Assembly (NCBI RefSeq): GCF_022427965.1
Contig: NZ_JAKTTI010000005.1
Span: forward strand, 92,951-156,950
Source: Fredinandcohnia quinoae
Lineage (GTDB): Bacteria > Bacillota > Bacilli > Bacillales > Bacillaceae_L
Reading direction: 5' to 3'
DNA: 64,000 bases
Below, piece by piece: positions 55,744 to 63,912 of the stretch. The position numbers and the translations under genes are program-made. Within the stretch, counting starts at the first letter, position 1. The number at the start of each line of letters is the position of its first letter. The notes below the pieces were generated by a model, which worked only from the letters and a program-made list of their open reading frames with translations, was not told where the DNA came from and searched no databases.

Positions 55744-56996
55744 TTTATATGTCCTCCAATTTTTTGAGCTAAGAATTTTGCTTGCCCAGCTCGTGTTAAT
55801 GAAGAGGCGAAAAAAATAGAGGTCTCTCCAAATTTTTGTTTGATTGTATCCATACTTTTTTCTAATGATAGTTGTCTTTCTCTATTTTCGAACAAGGACA
55901 GCTGCAAACGATCATCTGTCTGAAATTGACTAAGTGATACGAATACCTTCCGGACAGGAAGCTCATTCCAATGCTGATGAAAGAGCATTTTAGCCGTTTC
56001 AAATACCTCACTCGTTAGACAGGAAGGGTGCTGTAACTTCTTTTGTCGATGAAATCCAGTTGGCTTTTTAAAATCAGCTCCTTGCACACCAACATGAACA
56101 ACTGTCCCCATATACCCCTTATAACGGCTTCTTTGACAAATCAAGGAAGAGAGTTCTAAAAGGACTACCTCAATATCTTTTGCTTCATAATAGTCAATCG
56201 GAAGAGTGGTTTGGCGTCCTATTCCTTTTTGCAAAGAAAATGCATCTGGAGTAACCGGGGAATAATCAATGCCATTAGCCGTGGACCATAAGACTTGGGC
56301 CAAAACATCACATTTTTTACCATGATACTTTTGTAACCTCTTCTTTAGATCAGCTATATTGGTTTTCGCTACATCACCGATAGTTCTTAAACCAATTTGA
56401 TGAAGATGGTAAAGTGTTTTGGAACCAACACCGAACATTTTATCAGGTGCTAAAGGCCACAAATACTCGGTTATATTCTGTTTCGTTAATTCAAAAATTC
56501 CATCCGCATTTTTCTTAGCAAAGTTGTCACAGGCCATCTTCGCCAAAACCTTATTTTCCCCAATACCGATCCGCATATATATGCCTGTTTGAATGAGAAT
56601 TCGTTTTTGAATATGACGCGCCATATCTTGAGGCGATTCAAAAAAGTGAAGAGAGGCAGTGACATCCAAAAACTGTTCATCAATCGAGAAGGGCTCCACA
56701 AGATTCGTATATGATTCCAGAATAGAAGTAATCTGTAAAGAAATATTTACATACTCCTGCATTCTTGGTTGAATCGCTACCAGCTGAGGACATTTATCGA
56801 ATGCTTCGCGAAGTGATTCTGCAGTGGAAACACCGAAGCCTTTAGCAATTGGGCAAGCTGCCAAAATAATTCCACTGCGCCTTTTCGGGTCTCCAGCGAC
56901 CGCTAATGGTTTCTTGGCATATTGAGGGTGGGTAGCCTTTTCTACTGAAGCATAAAATGACTGACAATCAGCTAAAAAAATTACTTTTTTTTTCAT
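55740..56996 (-). CDS. uvrX: Y-family DNA polymerase (UvrX/UmuC-like)
   Basis: Translesion polymerase for damaged templates. The 418-aa protein has the catalytic acids: Asp10 in FLADCQSFYASVE and the Asp-Glu pair in EPFSIDEQFLDVT. A steric region (GIILAACPIAKGFGV) and the helix-hairpin-helix in LYHLHQIGLRTIGDV follow. The little-finger domain ends it. No beta-clamp motif was checked in detail. It is in an operon with a 125-aa unknown (upstream) and YolD (downstream), with LexA-like boxes before the first gene. Confidence 0.94.
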   Translation of the reverse strand: MKKKVIFLADCQSFYASVEKATHPQYAKKPLAVAGDPKRRSGIILAACPIAKGFGVSTAESLREAFDKCPQLVAIQPRMQEYVNISLQITSILESYTNLVEPFSIDEQFLDVTASLHFFESPQDMARHIQKRILIQTGIYMRIGIGENKVLAKMACDNFAKKNADGIFELTKQNITEYLWPLAPDKMFGVGSKTLYHLHQIGLRTIGDVAKTNIADLKKRLQKYHGKKCDVLAQVLWSTANGIDYSPVTPDAFSLQKGIGRQTTLPIDYYEAKDIEVVLLELSSLICQRSRYKGYMGTVVHVGVQGADFKKPTGFHRQKKLQHPSCLTSEVFETAKMLFHQHWNELPVRKVFVSLSQFQTDDRLQLSLFENRERQLSLEKSMDTIKQKFGETSIFFASSLTRAGQAKFLAQKIGGHIK

Positions 56997-56998
56997 AA

Positions 56999-57376
56999 TT
57001 AATCAATCTCCGTTAAATCAATTTTTAAGTACTCACTGAGAATGATAGTAATTTGGGCATGAATAAAACCGTGTAGTAAACTAATCTCATGTTCGTACCC
57101 TCTACATAGAAATTGAGTAAATAAGCCGTTAGACTCATGTTGTTGGGATAAAATCTTAATCCCTCTTTGTTTCATTTGCTTTTCTAATTCTTTTAACTCC
57201 CTTTTTATTGCACTTCCTATAGATTTGAGGTGAGCGTTATATACTAACCACATATGTAATTTATTTTTTTGTAATACAGCTAGGTCTTGGTCTAAAGATT
57301 TTAGTAAAATAGGAAGAATAATAACCCTCTTAACCAATTCAATTTCCTTGAATTGCAGATAAGGTGCGGAAGCCAT
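56999..57376 (-). CDS. Hypothetical protein, first gene of the SOS operon
   Basis: A 125-aa helical protein with the central LDQDLAVLQKNKLHMWLVYNAHLKSIGSAIKRELKELEKQM helix, which is likely a coiled coil or helical bundle. ATG at 57376 lies 14 bases after AGGAG and just downstream of the two LexA-like boxes. The longer frame runs back through the promoter and is rejected. Two bases separate it from uvrX. I know similar short genes next to uvrX-yolD in Bacillus but no function. Confidence 0.8.
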   Translation of the reverse strand: MASAPYLQFKEIELVKRVIILPILLKSLDQDLAVLQKNKLHMWLVYNAHLKSIGSAIKRELKELEKQMKQRGIKILSQQHESNGLFTQFLCRGYEHEISLLHGFIHAQITIILSEYLKIDLTEID

Positions 57377-57398
57377 GAAAGAATCACTCCTATAGAAA

Positions 57399-57412
57399 AG
57401 AACGTTTGTTTC
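57399..57412. promoter_or_regulatory. LexA-like box 1
   Basis: AGAACGTTTGTTTC matches the Bacillus LexA (DinR) consensus CGAACrnryGTTCG at 10 or 11 of its constrained positions. It lies in the 126-bp gap between the divergent SRAP gene and the 125-aa/uvrX operon, close to the putative uvrX transcription start. Confidence 0.65.
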
Positions 57413-57432
57413 TATTTTATGCTTATAATAAC

Positions 57433-57446
57433 AGAATATACGTTCG
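57433..57446. promoter_or_regulatory. LexA-like box 2 within the uvrX-operon promoter
   Basis: AGAATATACGTTCG fits CGAACrnryGTTCG apart from two bases. On the minus strand it lies in the 17-bp spacer between a TTGAAT -35 and a TATTAT -10, where bound LexA would block RNA polymerase. Confidence 0.65.
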
Positions 57447-57502
57447 TATTCAATGTGTGAAAATTTTCCAATGTTCATTTGATTAAAACGGAGGTTTATG
57501 AG

Positions 57503-58180
57503 ATGTGTGGACGCTTTACTCTAACAATTACGTTTGAAGAATTAGTAAAAAGATATGAGATTGAAAATCAAGAAATCCCTTTTCATCGCCCTAGATATAA
57601 TGTGGCCCCCATGCAGCAAGTGCCAGCGATAATCAATGATGGAAGTAAAAATCGTCTAGGAGAACTAAGATGGGGGCTAGTTCCATCTTGGGCCAAAGAT
57701 GATAAATTTGCTGGAAAAACGATTAATGCAAGAGGGGAAACTTTGCTAGAAAAACCATCCTTTAAGAATTTAATATATCGAAAAAGATGTATCATCCCCG
57801 CAGACTCCTTTTTTGAGTGGATAAACGTGGAAGGGCAAAAAAGACCGATACGATTTTTGAAAAAAGATTACAGTATTTTTAGTATGGCAGGGCTTTATGA
57901 TACTTGGATTAATCCAATAACAAGAGAAAAACTGAGCACATGCACAATAATTACAACCACTCCGAATAAACTTGTTTCACAAGTCCATGATCGGATGCCT
58001 GTTATTCTGAAGAAAGAGGATGAACAAACATGGCTTCAAAGAAATGAAGTAGATATGAAAGAATTATTGAGATTAATCATGCCTTTTCCTACAGAAGAAA
58101 TGCAGGCATATCCTGTTTCCACACTCGTTGGAAATGTTAAAAATGAAGGACTAGAATGCATTGAAAAGATCAAAATATAA
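57503..58180 (+). CDS. SOS response-associated peptidase (SRAP/YedK/HMCES type)
   Basis: A 225-aa protein that forms a covalent link to abasic sites in single-stranded DNA. The catalytic Cys2 follows the initiator Met in MCGRF, which fixes the ATG at 57503 (GGAGG upstream; the frame extends eight codons further). Other active-site residues are in YNVAPMQQVPA, GLVPSWA, INARGETLLEKPSFK and FFEW (Glu) and VHDRMPVIL (His). Divergent from the uvrX operon across two LexA-like boxes, so probably SOS-induced. Confidence 0.94.
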   Translation: MCGRFTLTITFEELVKRYEIENQEIPFHRPRYNVAPMQQVPAIINDGSKNRLGELRWGLVPSWAKDDKFAGKTINARGETLLEKPSFKNLIYRKRCIIPADSFFEWINVEGQKRPIRFLKKDYSIFSMAGLYDTWINPITREKLSTCTIITTTPNKLVSQVHDRMPVILKKEDEQTWLQRNEVDMKELLRLIMPFPTEEMQAYPVSTLVGNVKNEGLECIEKIKI

Positions 58181-58200
58181 AATGTTATTTTACCCCTAAA

Positions 58201-58324
58201 ATGAAAAACAAATATAGAATATGATGAACTACAGCGAAAAGTTAAAAAGCTGATAGAACACAATCCATCAGCTAATCTACATGATATTATCAATAACATT
58301 GTGCATGAATACTTAACGAATTAA
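58201..58324 (+). pseudogene. Remnant of a YqzH-like small gene
   Basis: A reading frame without a start codon encodes YDELQRKVKKLIEHNPSANLHDIINNIVHEYLTN before a TAA. The pattern (Asn-Pro-x-Ala-Asp/Asn-Leu-His-Glu/Asp-Ile-Ile ... Val-x-Glu-Tyr-Leu-Thr) is like the C-terminal half of the YqzH family found beside uvrX-type genes in B. subtilis. An ATG at 58201 is in the wrong frame by one base. It is likely a decayed copy; similarity is judged from memory. Confidence 0.4.
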
Positions 58325-58336
58325 ACTAAAGAAATC

Positions 58337-59107
58337 TTATTTCCCATCCAGTTCGTACATTCCATTTTGAATCATATAATGCTCCATTGCCTGATTCAGC
58401 CATTCTTCCTCCTCTTTTGTATATGGTGATGGAGCCATTTTCTCTAGCTCATCTGTGTCTATCGATTCTAAGTCAGCAAACGCATACATGGCCTCATCGC
58501 CTACAAAAGAAAGAGTCATCTTCATTTGTTTATCAACCATTGCCTGTACTTCCGGATCATCAAAGGGTCTTCCAACAAGGCGTTTTACTTCCTTCGAAAA
58601 TTGAATGAATTCCTTATCCAACGCAAGCTTGTCTTCTTCTGTCTTATTAAAAAGATGTTCAATAACTTCTTCAGTTGTATGCTGCTCCAACCAGAGACGT
58701 TGATCCTTTTCTGTTTGAATATTATTAATTAAGCTCATTAAGATTGTGCTATCTACCTCACCCTCTTCCTCAAGTAAAGTAATCGTTCGATTAATTGCTG
58801 TTAATGCAGCATCGATATGTTCTTTTTTCTCCTCGAGGGTCCTTTTTTGCAGTTGTAATGTATCATTGAGGCTAATATCGAAGCTAGATAGATTCATCAT
58901 CTCTGAAATTTGTTCAAGACTATAACCTAAGAATTTGAAGCATACTATTTTTTGTAATGCCAATACATCTTGATCCGTATAAAGTCGATGCCCTGAACTA
59001 GGATTCTTATCAGGTTTTAATAATCCGATTTCATCATAATAATGTAGGGTTCGTATAGATGTTCCAGTTCTTTCGGAAAACTCTCCGATTGAATATGTTT
59101 TGCCCAT
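58337..59107 (-). CDS. MerR-family regulator with TipAS-like domain
   Basis: A 256-aa activator. The N-terminal MerR wing (YSIGEFSERTGTSIRTLHYYDEIGLLKP, then SGHRLYTDQDVLALQKIVCFKFLGYSLEQI) is followed by a coiled coil and a C-terminal globular domain of the TipA thiopeptide-binding type. That domain is marked by LALDKEFIQFSKEVKRLVGRPFDDPEVQAMVDKQ and EEEWLNQAMEHY. ATG at 59107 has GGAGGAGG upstream. No target gene or dyad was obvious next to it. Such regulators respond to antibiotics or other hydrophobic molecules. Confidence 0.9.
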   Translation of the reverse strand: MGKTYSIGEFSERTGTSIRTLHYYDEIGLLKPDKNPSSGHRLYTDQDVLALQKIVCFKFLGYSLEQISEMMNLSSFDISLNDTLQLQKRTLEEKKEHIDAALTAINRTITLLEEEGEVDSTILMSLINNIQTEKDQRLWLEQHTTEEVIEHLFNKTEEDKLALDKEFIQFSKEVKRLVGRPFDDPEVQAMVDKQMKMTLSFVGDEAMYAFADLESIDTDELEKMAPSPYTKEEEEWLNQAMEHYMIQNGMYELDGK

Positions 59108-59238
59108 TTTGTCCTCCTCCTTTAAAATTCCAATTTTAACTTTCACCACGTGGTTACGTTAATCATACATCCTCACGTTACTGGAGGTGCAAGGGGGAAA
59201 TGCAGCAACAATGAAAATTAACAAAGCTTAAATTCTCG

Positions 59239-59758
59239 GTGAGGCGATTCACACCTATGCACATCACCATTTTCCAAGTTTTCACTCCCGGTGAGGCGAT
59301 TCACGCTCTTGCGCATCACCATTTTCCAGGTTTTTACTCTCAATGAGGTGATTCACGCTCTTGCACATCACCATTTTCCAAGTTTTCACTCCCGGTGAGG
59401 TGATTCACACTCTTGCGCATCACCATTTCCCAAGTTTTTACTCCCAGTGAGGTGATTCACGCTCTTGCACATCACCATTTTCCAAGTTTTTACTCTCACT
59501 GAGGCGATTCACGCTTTTGCACATCACCATTTTCCATGTTTTTACTCTCGATGAGGTGATTCGCGCACTTGCACATCACCATTTTCCATGTTTTTACTCC
59601 CGGTGAGGCGATTCACGCTCTTGCACATCACCATTTTCCATGTTTTTACTCCCGCTGAGGCGATTCGCGCTCTTGCACATCACCATTTTCCAAGTTTTTA
59701 CTCTCACTGATGCGATTCACGCCCATATACATCACAACCACCTAGTTTCTTACATTCC
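59239..59758. repeat. Ten exact-length tandem copies of a 52-bp repeat
   Basis: Units begin at 59239, 59291, 59343, 59395, 59447, 59499, 59551, 59603, 59655 and 59707, each 52 bases. The form is GTGAGGCGATTCACGCTCTTGCACATCACCATTTTCCAnGTTTTTACTCCCG with a few changes per copy. Each unit can fold: GGTGAGGCG against CGCATCACC or CACATCACC with one to three mismatches. A degenerate eleventh copy (CCTATTCACATCAC) ends near 59800. Not coding (period not divisible by 3). It fills the gap between the TipAS regulator and the APH gene. Confidence 0.92.
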
Positions 59759-59836
59759 ATAATAAGATTGGTGCCTATTCACATCACTATTCCCCTATTT
59801 ATTTACAGCGAATAAGATGACCAGACCTTTTAATAG

Positions 59837-60682
59837 TTACAGCTCCCCGCCATCCTGTTTCATCCAATGATTCACCCATTGTTTCATTCTTTCAAAATCA
59901 GCATCAGATCGTTTTCCTACTAAGTCCCGCTCCATCCGAAGCCCAGCCCATGCATTAAATAATGATAAAGAATCAATTTCCCCAGCTGTTGCTGAATAAC
60001 CTTCAAGCCAGCCTTTTTCGAAATCCAAAAGAATATTTTCAAAGCTTGGACCAAGTCTTGGTCCTTCCAAACGAAGTATGGACAGAGTTCGTGCTATGTC
60101 AAAGCGTGCATCCCCAGTTGAAGCATTATTCCAATCAATGACCGCTGTAACCTGTTGTCCATCTGTTAGAACATTAAGTGGGTGAAAGTCTAAGTGGAGT
60201 AAAGAAGATGGTATGCAACTTTTTCCCTGTATTTTATTAAAAACAGCTATTTCAGCTTCACCCTTAGGTTTTAGCCAATCTGATTCCGTATTAATAACAA
60301 AGTCTTCGATGGAAATCTTATGTATTGCAGCTAAGACTTTCCCGCATTCAACACCTAATCTATATGCGATTTCTGGTTGCTCCTGAAGTTCTTGAAGAAG
60401 CGTATGACCTGTTGCCCATTCCATTAACATCACGGTATAGTCCTCACACAAAATTACCGAAATAACTCTTGGAACCTGTATACCTTGTTCACCCACAAAT
60501 TTAATAATTCTTTCCTCACGAAGAAATTGCTCATGTCTATCCCTTGGTAATATACGCAATGCAAAGCAAGAACCTCCTTTCGTCTCAATCCTCCAAACAG
60601 AGCTATCTTCTCCGCCTAAAACCTCCGAATAAGAGGTAAAAGAATGTATCCCCACTTCAAATAAAATTTTCTCCAGATTCAT
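59837..60682 (-). CDS. Phosphotransferase of the APH (aminoglycoside/choline kinase-like) family
   Basis: A 281-aa protein kinase-fold enzyme. It shows the ATP-binding Gly region (EVLGGEDSSVWRIETKGG), the Brenner motif LLHLDFHPLNVLTDG with catalytic Asp, and metal-binding Asp in TAVIDWNNASTGDARFDIA. This type covers aminoglycoside, homoserine, choline and other small-molecule kinases; the substrate here is not inferable. Single gene. Confidence 0.87.
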   Translation of the reverse strand: MNLEKILFEVGIHSFTSYSEVLGGEDSSVWRIETKGGSCFALRILPRDRHEQFLREERIIKFVGEQGIQVPRVISVILCEDYTVMLMEWATGHTLLQELQEQPEIAYRLGVECGKVLAAIHKISIEDFVINTESDWLKPKGEAEIAVFNKIQGKSCIPSSLLHLDFHPLNVLTDGQQVTAVIDWNNASTGDARFDIARTLSILRLEGPRLGPSFENILLDFEKGWLEGYSATAGEIDSLSLFNAWAGLRMERDLVGKRSDADFERMKQWVNHWMKQDGGEL

Positions 60683-60757
60683 AAGTCTCTCCTTTGCACT
60701 TAAAATTCCTTATACTCTACTATTTCTAGTAAAAAATAATGAATCCTTTATCAAAAA

Positions 60758-60790
60758 TAAAAAGCGTTCCCCATGACAGAGTAACGCCTT
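60758..60790 (-). terminator. Terminator after the SDR gene
   Basis: GGCGTTACTCTG and GGGGAACGC pair imperfectly on the minus strand, then TTTTTATTTTT follows. Confidence 0.7.
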
Positions 60791-60806
60791 CTATGTACAA
60801 TCAATT

Positions 60807-61601
60807 TTACTTCTTAAAAAACGCCTTACCCCCAACCTTTTCGACAAGCCTAGGAAAAAGGGTATAAAACACGCTCCCCGCATTCATCCAGCCTGGTAGA
60901 TTAAGCTCCCGCTTTGAAGTAAGCATGGCTTTTACAATTTTCCAAGCTACTTTATCTGGGTCCAACATGAATTTATCAACATTTTTAGCATAATTCCCTG
61001 ATTCATCAGCAATGTCAAAAAAACGGGTTCGAATTGGGCCAGGATTTACCGCGGTTACATGTATATTTGTTTCCATTAGTTCAAGTCGCAAACTATTTGT
61101 GAACCCTAGAACCGCATGCTTTGTTGCCGAGTACACACTTGATTTTGGTGTAGCAATCTTGCCAGCCTGTGAAGCGATATTAATCACATGACCAGAATTT
61201 TGCTCAATCATACGCGGAAGCACCATTTTTGTACAGGCTATTAGTCCAAAAACATTTACCTCAAACATGCTTTTCATTCGATCAAGATTAGCATCGACAA
61301 CATTTTCAAAGACGCCAAATCCAGCATTATTAACAAGGACATCAATTGTTTGAAACCGATCCAATATCTCAGTAAATACAGCTAAAACACTCTTAGTGTC
61401 ACTAACATCAACCTGATAAAAAAAGCAATCGTTATTGTACCGGTTCTTTATGGCCTCTGCAATGCTAGCTAATTGATCATATCTGCGAGCTAACAGAATC
61501 GGAGTTGCCCCTTGCTCAGCAACTAAATAAGCAATTCTCTCACCAATCCCGCTGGAAGCACCTGTTATAATAACGTTCTTGCCCTTAAGTCTTTCATTCA
61601 T
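60807..61601 (-). CDS. Short-chain dehydrogenase/reductase
   Basis: NAD(P)-dependent oxidoreductase of the SDR superfamily. The cofactor motif is TGASSGIG (residues 14-21), NNAGFGVF follows, and the catalytic Ser-Tyr-Lys is seen in IASQAGKIATPKSSVYSATKHAV. A C-terminal helix (YTLFPRLVEKVGGKAFFKK) resembles YqjQ/DltE-like members. ATG at 61601 fits the ribosome binding site best; GTG 61613 and ATG 61607 are alternatives. Paired with the metallo-hydrolase 30 bases upstream. Confidence 0.9.
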   Translation of the reverse strand: MNERLKGKNVIITGASSGIGERIAYLVAEQGATPILLARRYDQLASIAEAIKNRYNNDCFFYQVDVSDTKSVLAVFTEILDRFQTIDVLVNNAGFGVFENVVDANLDRMKSMFEVNVFGLIACTKMVLPRMIEQNSGHVINIASQAGKIATPKSSVYSATKHAVLGFTNSLRLELMETNIHVTAVNPGPIRTRFFDIADESGNYAKNVDKFMLDPDKVAWKIVKAMLTSKRELNLPGWMNAGSVFYTLFPRLVEKVGGKAFFKK

Positions 61602-61630
61602 GTGCATTGTCACCTCAAAAATTTCTCCAC

Positions 61631-62587
61631 CTAAACATGATAGATAAATTGTCCATCAGATACGTTAATCTTAATTTCCCCTAATTCCTCCAAGAAGTCA
61701 AGCTGGCCAATTGTTTCTGACATTGTAAGAAGAGGTTCCTTCGCAAAAATCTTTGGGAATAACTGCATACAGGTTTCAAACGCAGTCATTGGTTTTTCGC
61801 GGATCATTGTTAGAACATGATAGGCTCGTTCTTTCTGAGCACCTAATCGTTTGTGAATAAGTTCATGTGCGTGTAAAATGTCATCACCATGTCCAGTAAC
61901 TACCACTGAAATATCTAGTTCCAATAGTTTTTTCAATGAATCATTGTATTGAAGCAACGGCTTAGGTCTTACAGTTTCACCAAATTGTGGCGGTTCTAAC
62001 AAAGGATTAGGTGAAATCTTAGCCAGCAACTGATCTCCACCGATGACAAGTCCATCTCTCTCACGATATAAAACGATATGGCTCTGTGCATGTCCTGGCG
62101 TTTCGATAATCCTCCATTCAGACAATCCAGAAATCACATCCCCTTCTACAACTGCTGTCGTTAACGAACGATGGCAACCGTAGCGAAGTGTTTTTCTAAT
62201 ATCCGTAACATACTTAACAAACCCTGGCTCAATTCCTAACTGGGTAAAAAGATCTACAAAAAACTGCTCATTACTAGTGAAAAACTGCTCATCTTGACTA
62301 ATCCAGGGTTGATTTTTAGGATGACCTATGATCGGTAAGTCTTCTCTAAAATAATCAAGTAAACCGACATGGTCCGGATGATGGTGTGTAATCACTGCTT
62401 GTTCAATATCTGATGGTACATAGCCCAATTCCTTAAGTTGACTAATTAAACTTTGCCAAGCTTCATTTGTCTTTACACCCGCATCAACTAAAGTCAACAC
62501 ATCTCCTTTGATTAAGTATGCATTAACATCCCCTACTGGAAAGGGAGTTGTAAACGTAAATTTAAAAACATCTTGTGAAATCGTCAT
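61631..62587 (-). CDS. MBL-fold metallo-hydrolase
   Basis: A 318-aa hydrolase with the zinc-binding motif THHHPDHVGL (HxHxDH type), further ligands in ETPGHAQSHIVLY and GGDQLL, and VTGHGDDI. A C-terminal helical extension (HELIHKRLGAQKERAYHVLTMI) is common in the YqjP-like/lactonase-type MBL branch. It is likely co-transcribed with the SDR gene, and together they resemble the B. subtilis yqjP-yqjQ pair. Substrate unknown. Confidence 0.88.
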   Translation of the reverse strand: MTISQDVFKFTFTTPFPVGDVNAYLIKGDVLTLVDAGVKTNEAWQSLISQLKELGYVPSDIEQAVITHHHPDHVGLLDYFREDLPIIGHPKNQPWISQDEQFFTSNEQFFVDLFTQLGIEPGFVKYVTDIRKTLRYGCHRSLTTAVVEGDVISGLSEWRIIETPGHAQSHIVLYRERDGLVIGGDQLLAKISPNPLLEPPQFGETVRPKPLLQYNDSLKKLLELDISVVVTGHGDDILHAHELIHKRLGAQKERAYHVLTMIREKPMTAFETCMQLFPKIFAKEPLLTMSETIGQLDFLEELGEIKINVSDGQFIYHV

Positions 62588-62748
62588 AATTATGAAATTC
62601 TCCTCTTTACTATTGTTATATAATCAATCCACAATAATTTTCATAGATATAATTTTAGTTTACATCTATTTTTCATATTTGTCATTATATTCAAATAATT
62701 TATAACTTATGTGTATAAAATTATTATTTAATTCTTACACTTCAACAC

Positions 62749-62777
62749 TTGACAATACAATCAATCCAATGCATAAT
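62749..62777 (+). promoter_or_regulatory. Sigma-A promoter of the proC leader
   Basis: A perfect TTGACA (62749-62754), a 17-bp spacer and CATAAT (62772-62777) lie ahead of the T-box. Confidence 0.85.
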
Positions 62778-62784
62778 GACTAAC

Positions 62785-63042
62785 AATATCTAAATACAAC
62801 AAGCGAAGAATAGGACTAATAAATCAATTAATGGCAAGAAGAGAGTGAGATTCACCGGCTGAAAGATCTCATAGCCCCCTTAATGATTGAACCTACCTAC
62901 GAGCTGTTAGGCAAACCTAACCGTCCCCCACGATACGGGTTCGAGAAGAATAAAATGTGGAAGAACTTCCTCATTTTATTAACAAAGGTGGTACCGCGGA
63001 TCCATTCCGTCCTTTTATTAGGATGGAGTGGATCTTTTTTAT
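62785..63042 (+). promoter_or_regulatory. T-box riboswitch of proC, proline-type
   Basis: Stem I shows AGAGAGTGAGATTCACCGGCTGAAAGATCTC. The specifier region is TTGAACCTACC with CCT (Pro) as the likely codon. The conserved T-box AAAGGTGGTACCGCG is at 62984-62998. The terminator GATCCATTCCGTCC with GGATGGAGTGGATC and TTTTTT follows. Uncharged tRNA-Pro should raise proC expression. Confidence 0.92.
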
Positions 63043-63066
63043 TTTAAAAAAAACGGAGGGATTATG

Positions 63067-63912
63067 ATGGAAAACAAACAAAAGGTTGTGTTTGTAGGTG
63101 CTGGCTCAATGGCAGAAGCGATGATTTCAGGTATGTTACAAAAGGAGCTATTTGCACCCAGTCAGATCACTGTGATCAATCGCTCCAATACTGAACGAAT
63201 CGACTATTTACAAATGACATACGGCATTCATACAACGCAAAATAAGGAGATCACTCTTAAGAATGCCGACATTATGATACTAGCCATGAAACCTAAAGAT
63301 GTTGTCGAAGGAGTTACAAATATAAGGGAGTTCGTGAACAGTCGACAATTAATTATTTCTGTTTTAGCTGGTGTCGCAACAACAACAATTACTGATTTGC
63401 TTCAGACAAAAGTAGCTGTTATCCGAGCGATGCCAAATACATCTGCAACTATTGGAAAATCGGCAACTGCTCTATCTGTTGGAAAATATGCAACCGAAGA
63501 AGACCTAAATATTGCACATCAACTATTTACGACAATTGGTATTGTGACAACGGTTGCCGAAAAAGATTTACATGCTGTTACAGGTCTTTCTGGTAGCGGT
63601 CCCGCTTATGTATATTATTTAGTCGAAGCAATGGAAAAGGCCGCAGATGAAATCGGCTTAGAAAAGAAAATTGCGAAGGAATTAATATTACAAACAATTA
63701 TTGGAGCTGCGGAAATGTTAAAGACATCGACGAAGCAGCCTGCCATTTTACGCAGAGAAGTCACAAGTCCTGGTGGTACAACGGAAGCTGGGATTAAAGT
63801 ACTTGAACAATTTCACTATCAAGAGGCAATGATCTCATGCATTAAACGGGCTACAACTAGATCATCCGAATTAGGTGAAGCGTTAACCCAGTCCACTGCT
63901 TCACAGGATTAA
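63067..63912 (+). CDS. proC: Pyrroline-5-carboxylate reductase
   Basis: Last step of proline synthesis. The N-terminal Rossmann motif is VVFVGAGSMAEAMISGM. PKDVVEGV, IRAMPNTSATIGKSATAL and the signature GLSGSGPAYVYYLVEAM follow, then TSPGGTTEAGIKVLE near the C-terminus. ATG at 63067 is preferred to the adjacent 63064 ATG by spacing from GGAGGG; length 281 aa. Controlled by the proline T-box just upstream. B. subtilis has several ProC paralogues, so this may be one of a set. Confidence 0.95.
   Translation: MENKQKVVFVGAGSMAEAMISGMLQKELFAPSQITVINRSNTERIDYLQMTYGIHTTQNKEITLKNADIMILAMKPKDVVEGVTNIREFVNSRQLIISVLAGVATTTITDLLQTKVAVIRAMPNTSATIGKSATALSVGKYATEEDLNIAHQLFTTIGIVTTVAEKDLHAVTGLSGSGPAYVYYLVEAMEKAADEIGLEKKIAKELILQTIIGAAEMLKTSTKQPAILRREVTSPGGTTEAGIKVLEQFHYQEAMISCIKRATTRSSELGEALTQSTASQD

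Noticed and set aside
55740..56996. Mobile-element origin for uvrX as in phage SP-beta
   Set aside because: No phage structural or integrase genes nearby; the cassette has its own SOS control and chromosomal neighbours.
57377..57478. 34-residue N-terminal extension of the 125-aa SOS gene
   Set aside because: It would place the LexA boxes and promoter inside the coding region; the ATG at 57376 lies downstream of both.
59239..59758. CRISPR array
   Set aside because: Copies are contiguous 52-bp tandem units with no unique spacers and no cas genes nearby.
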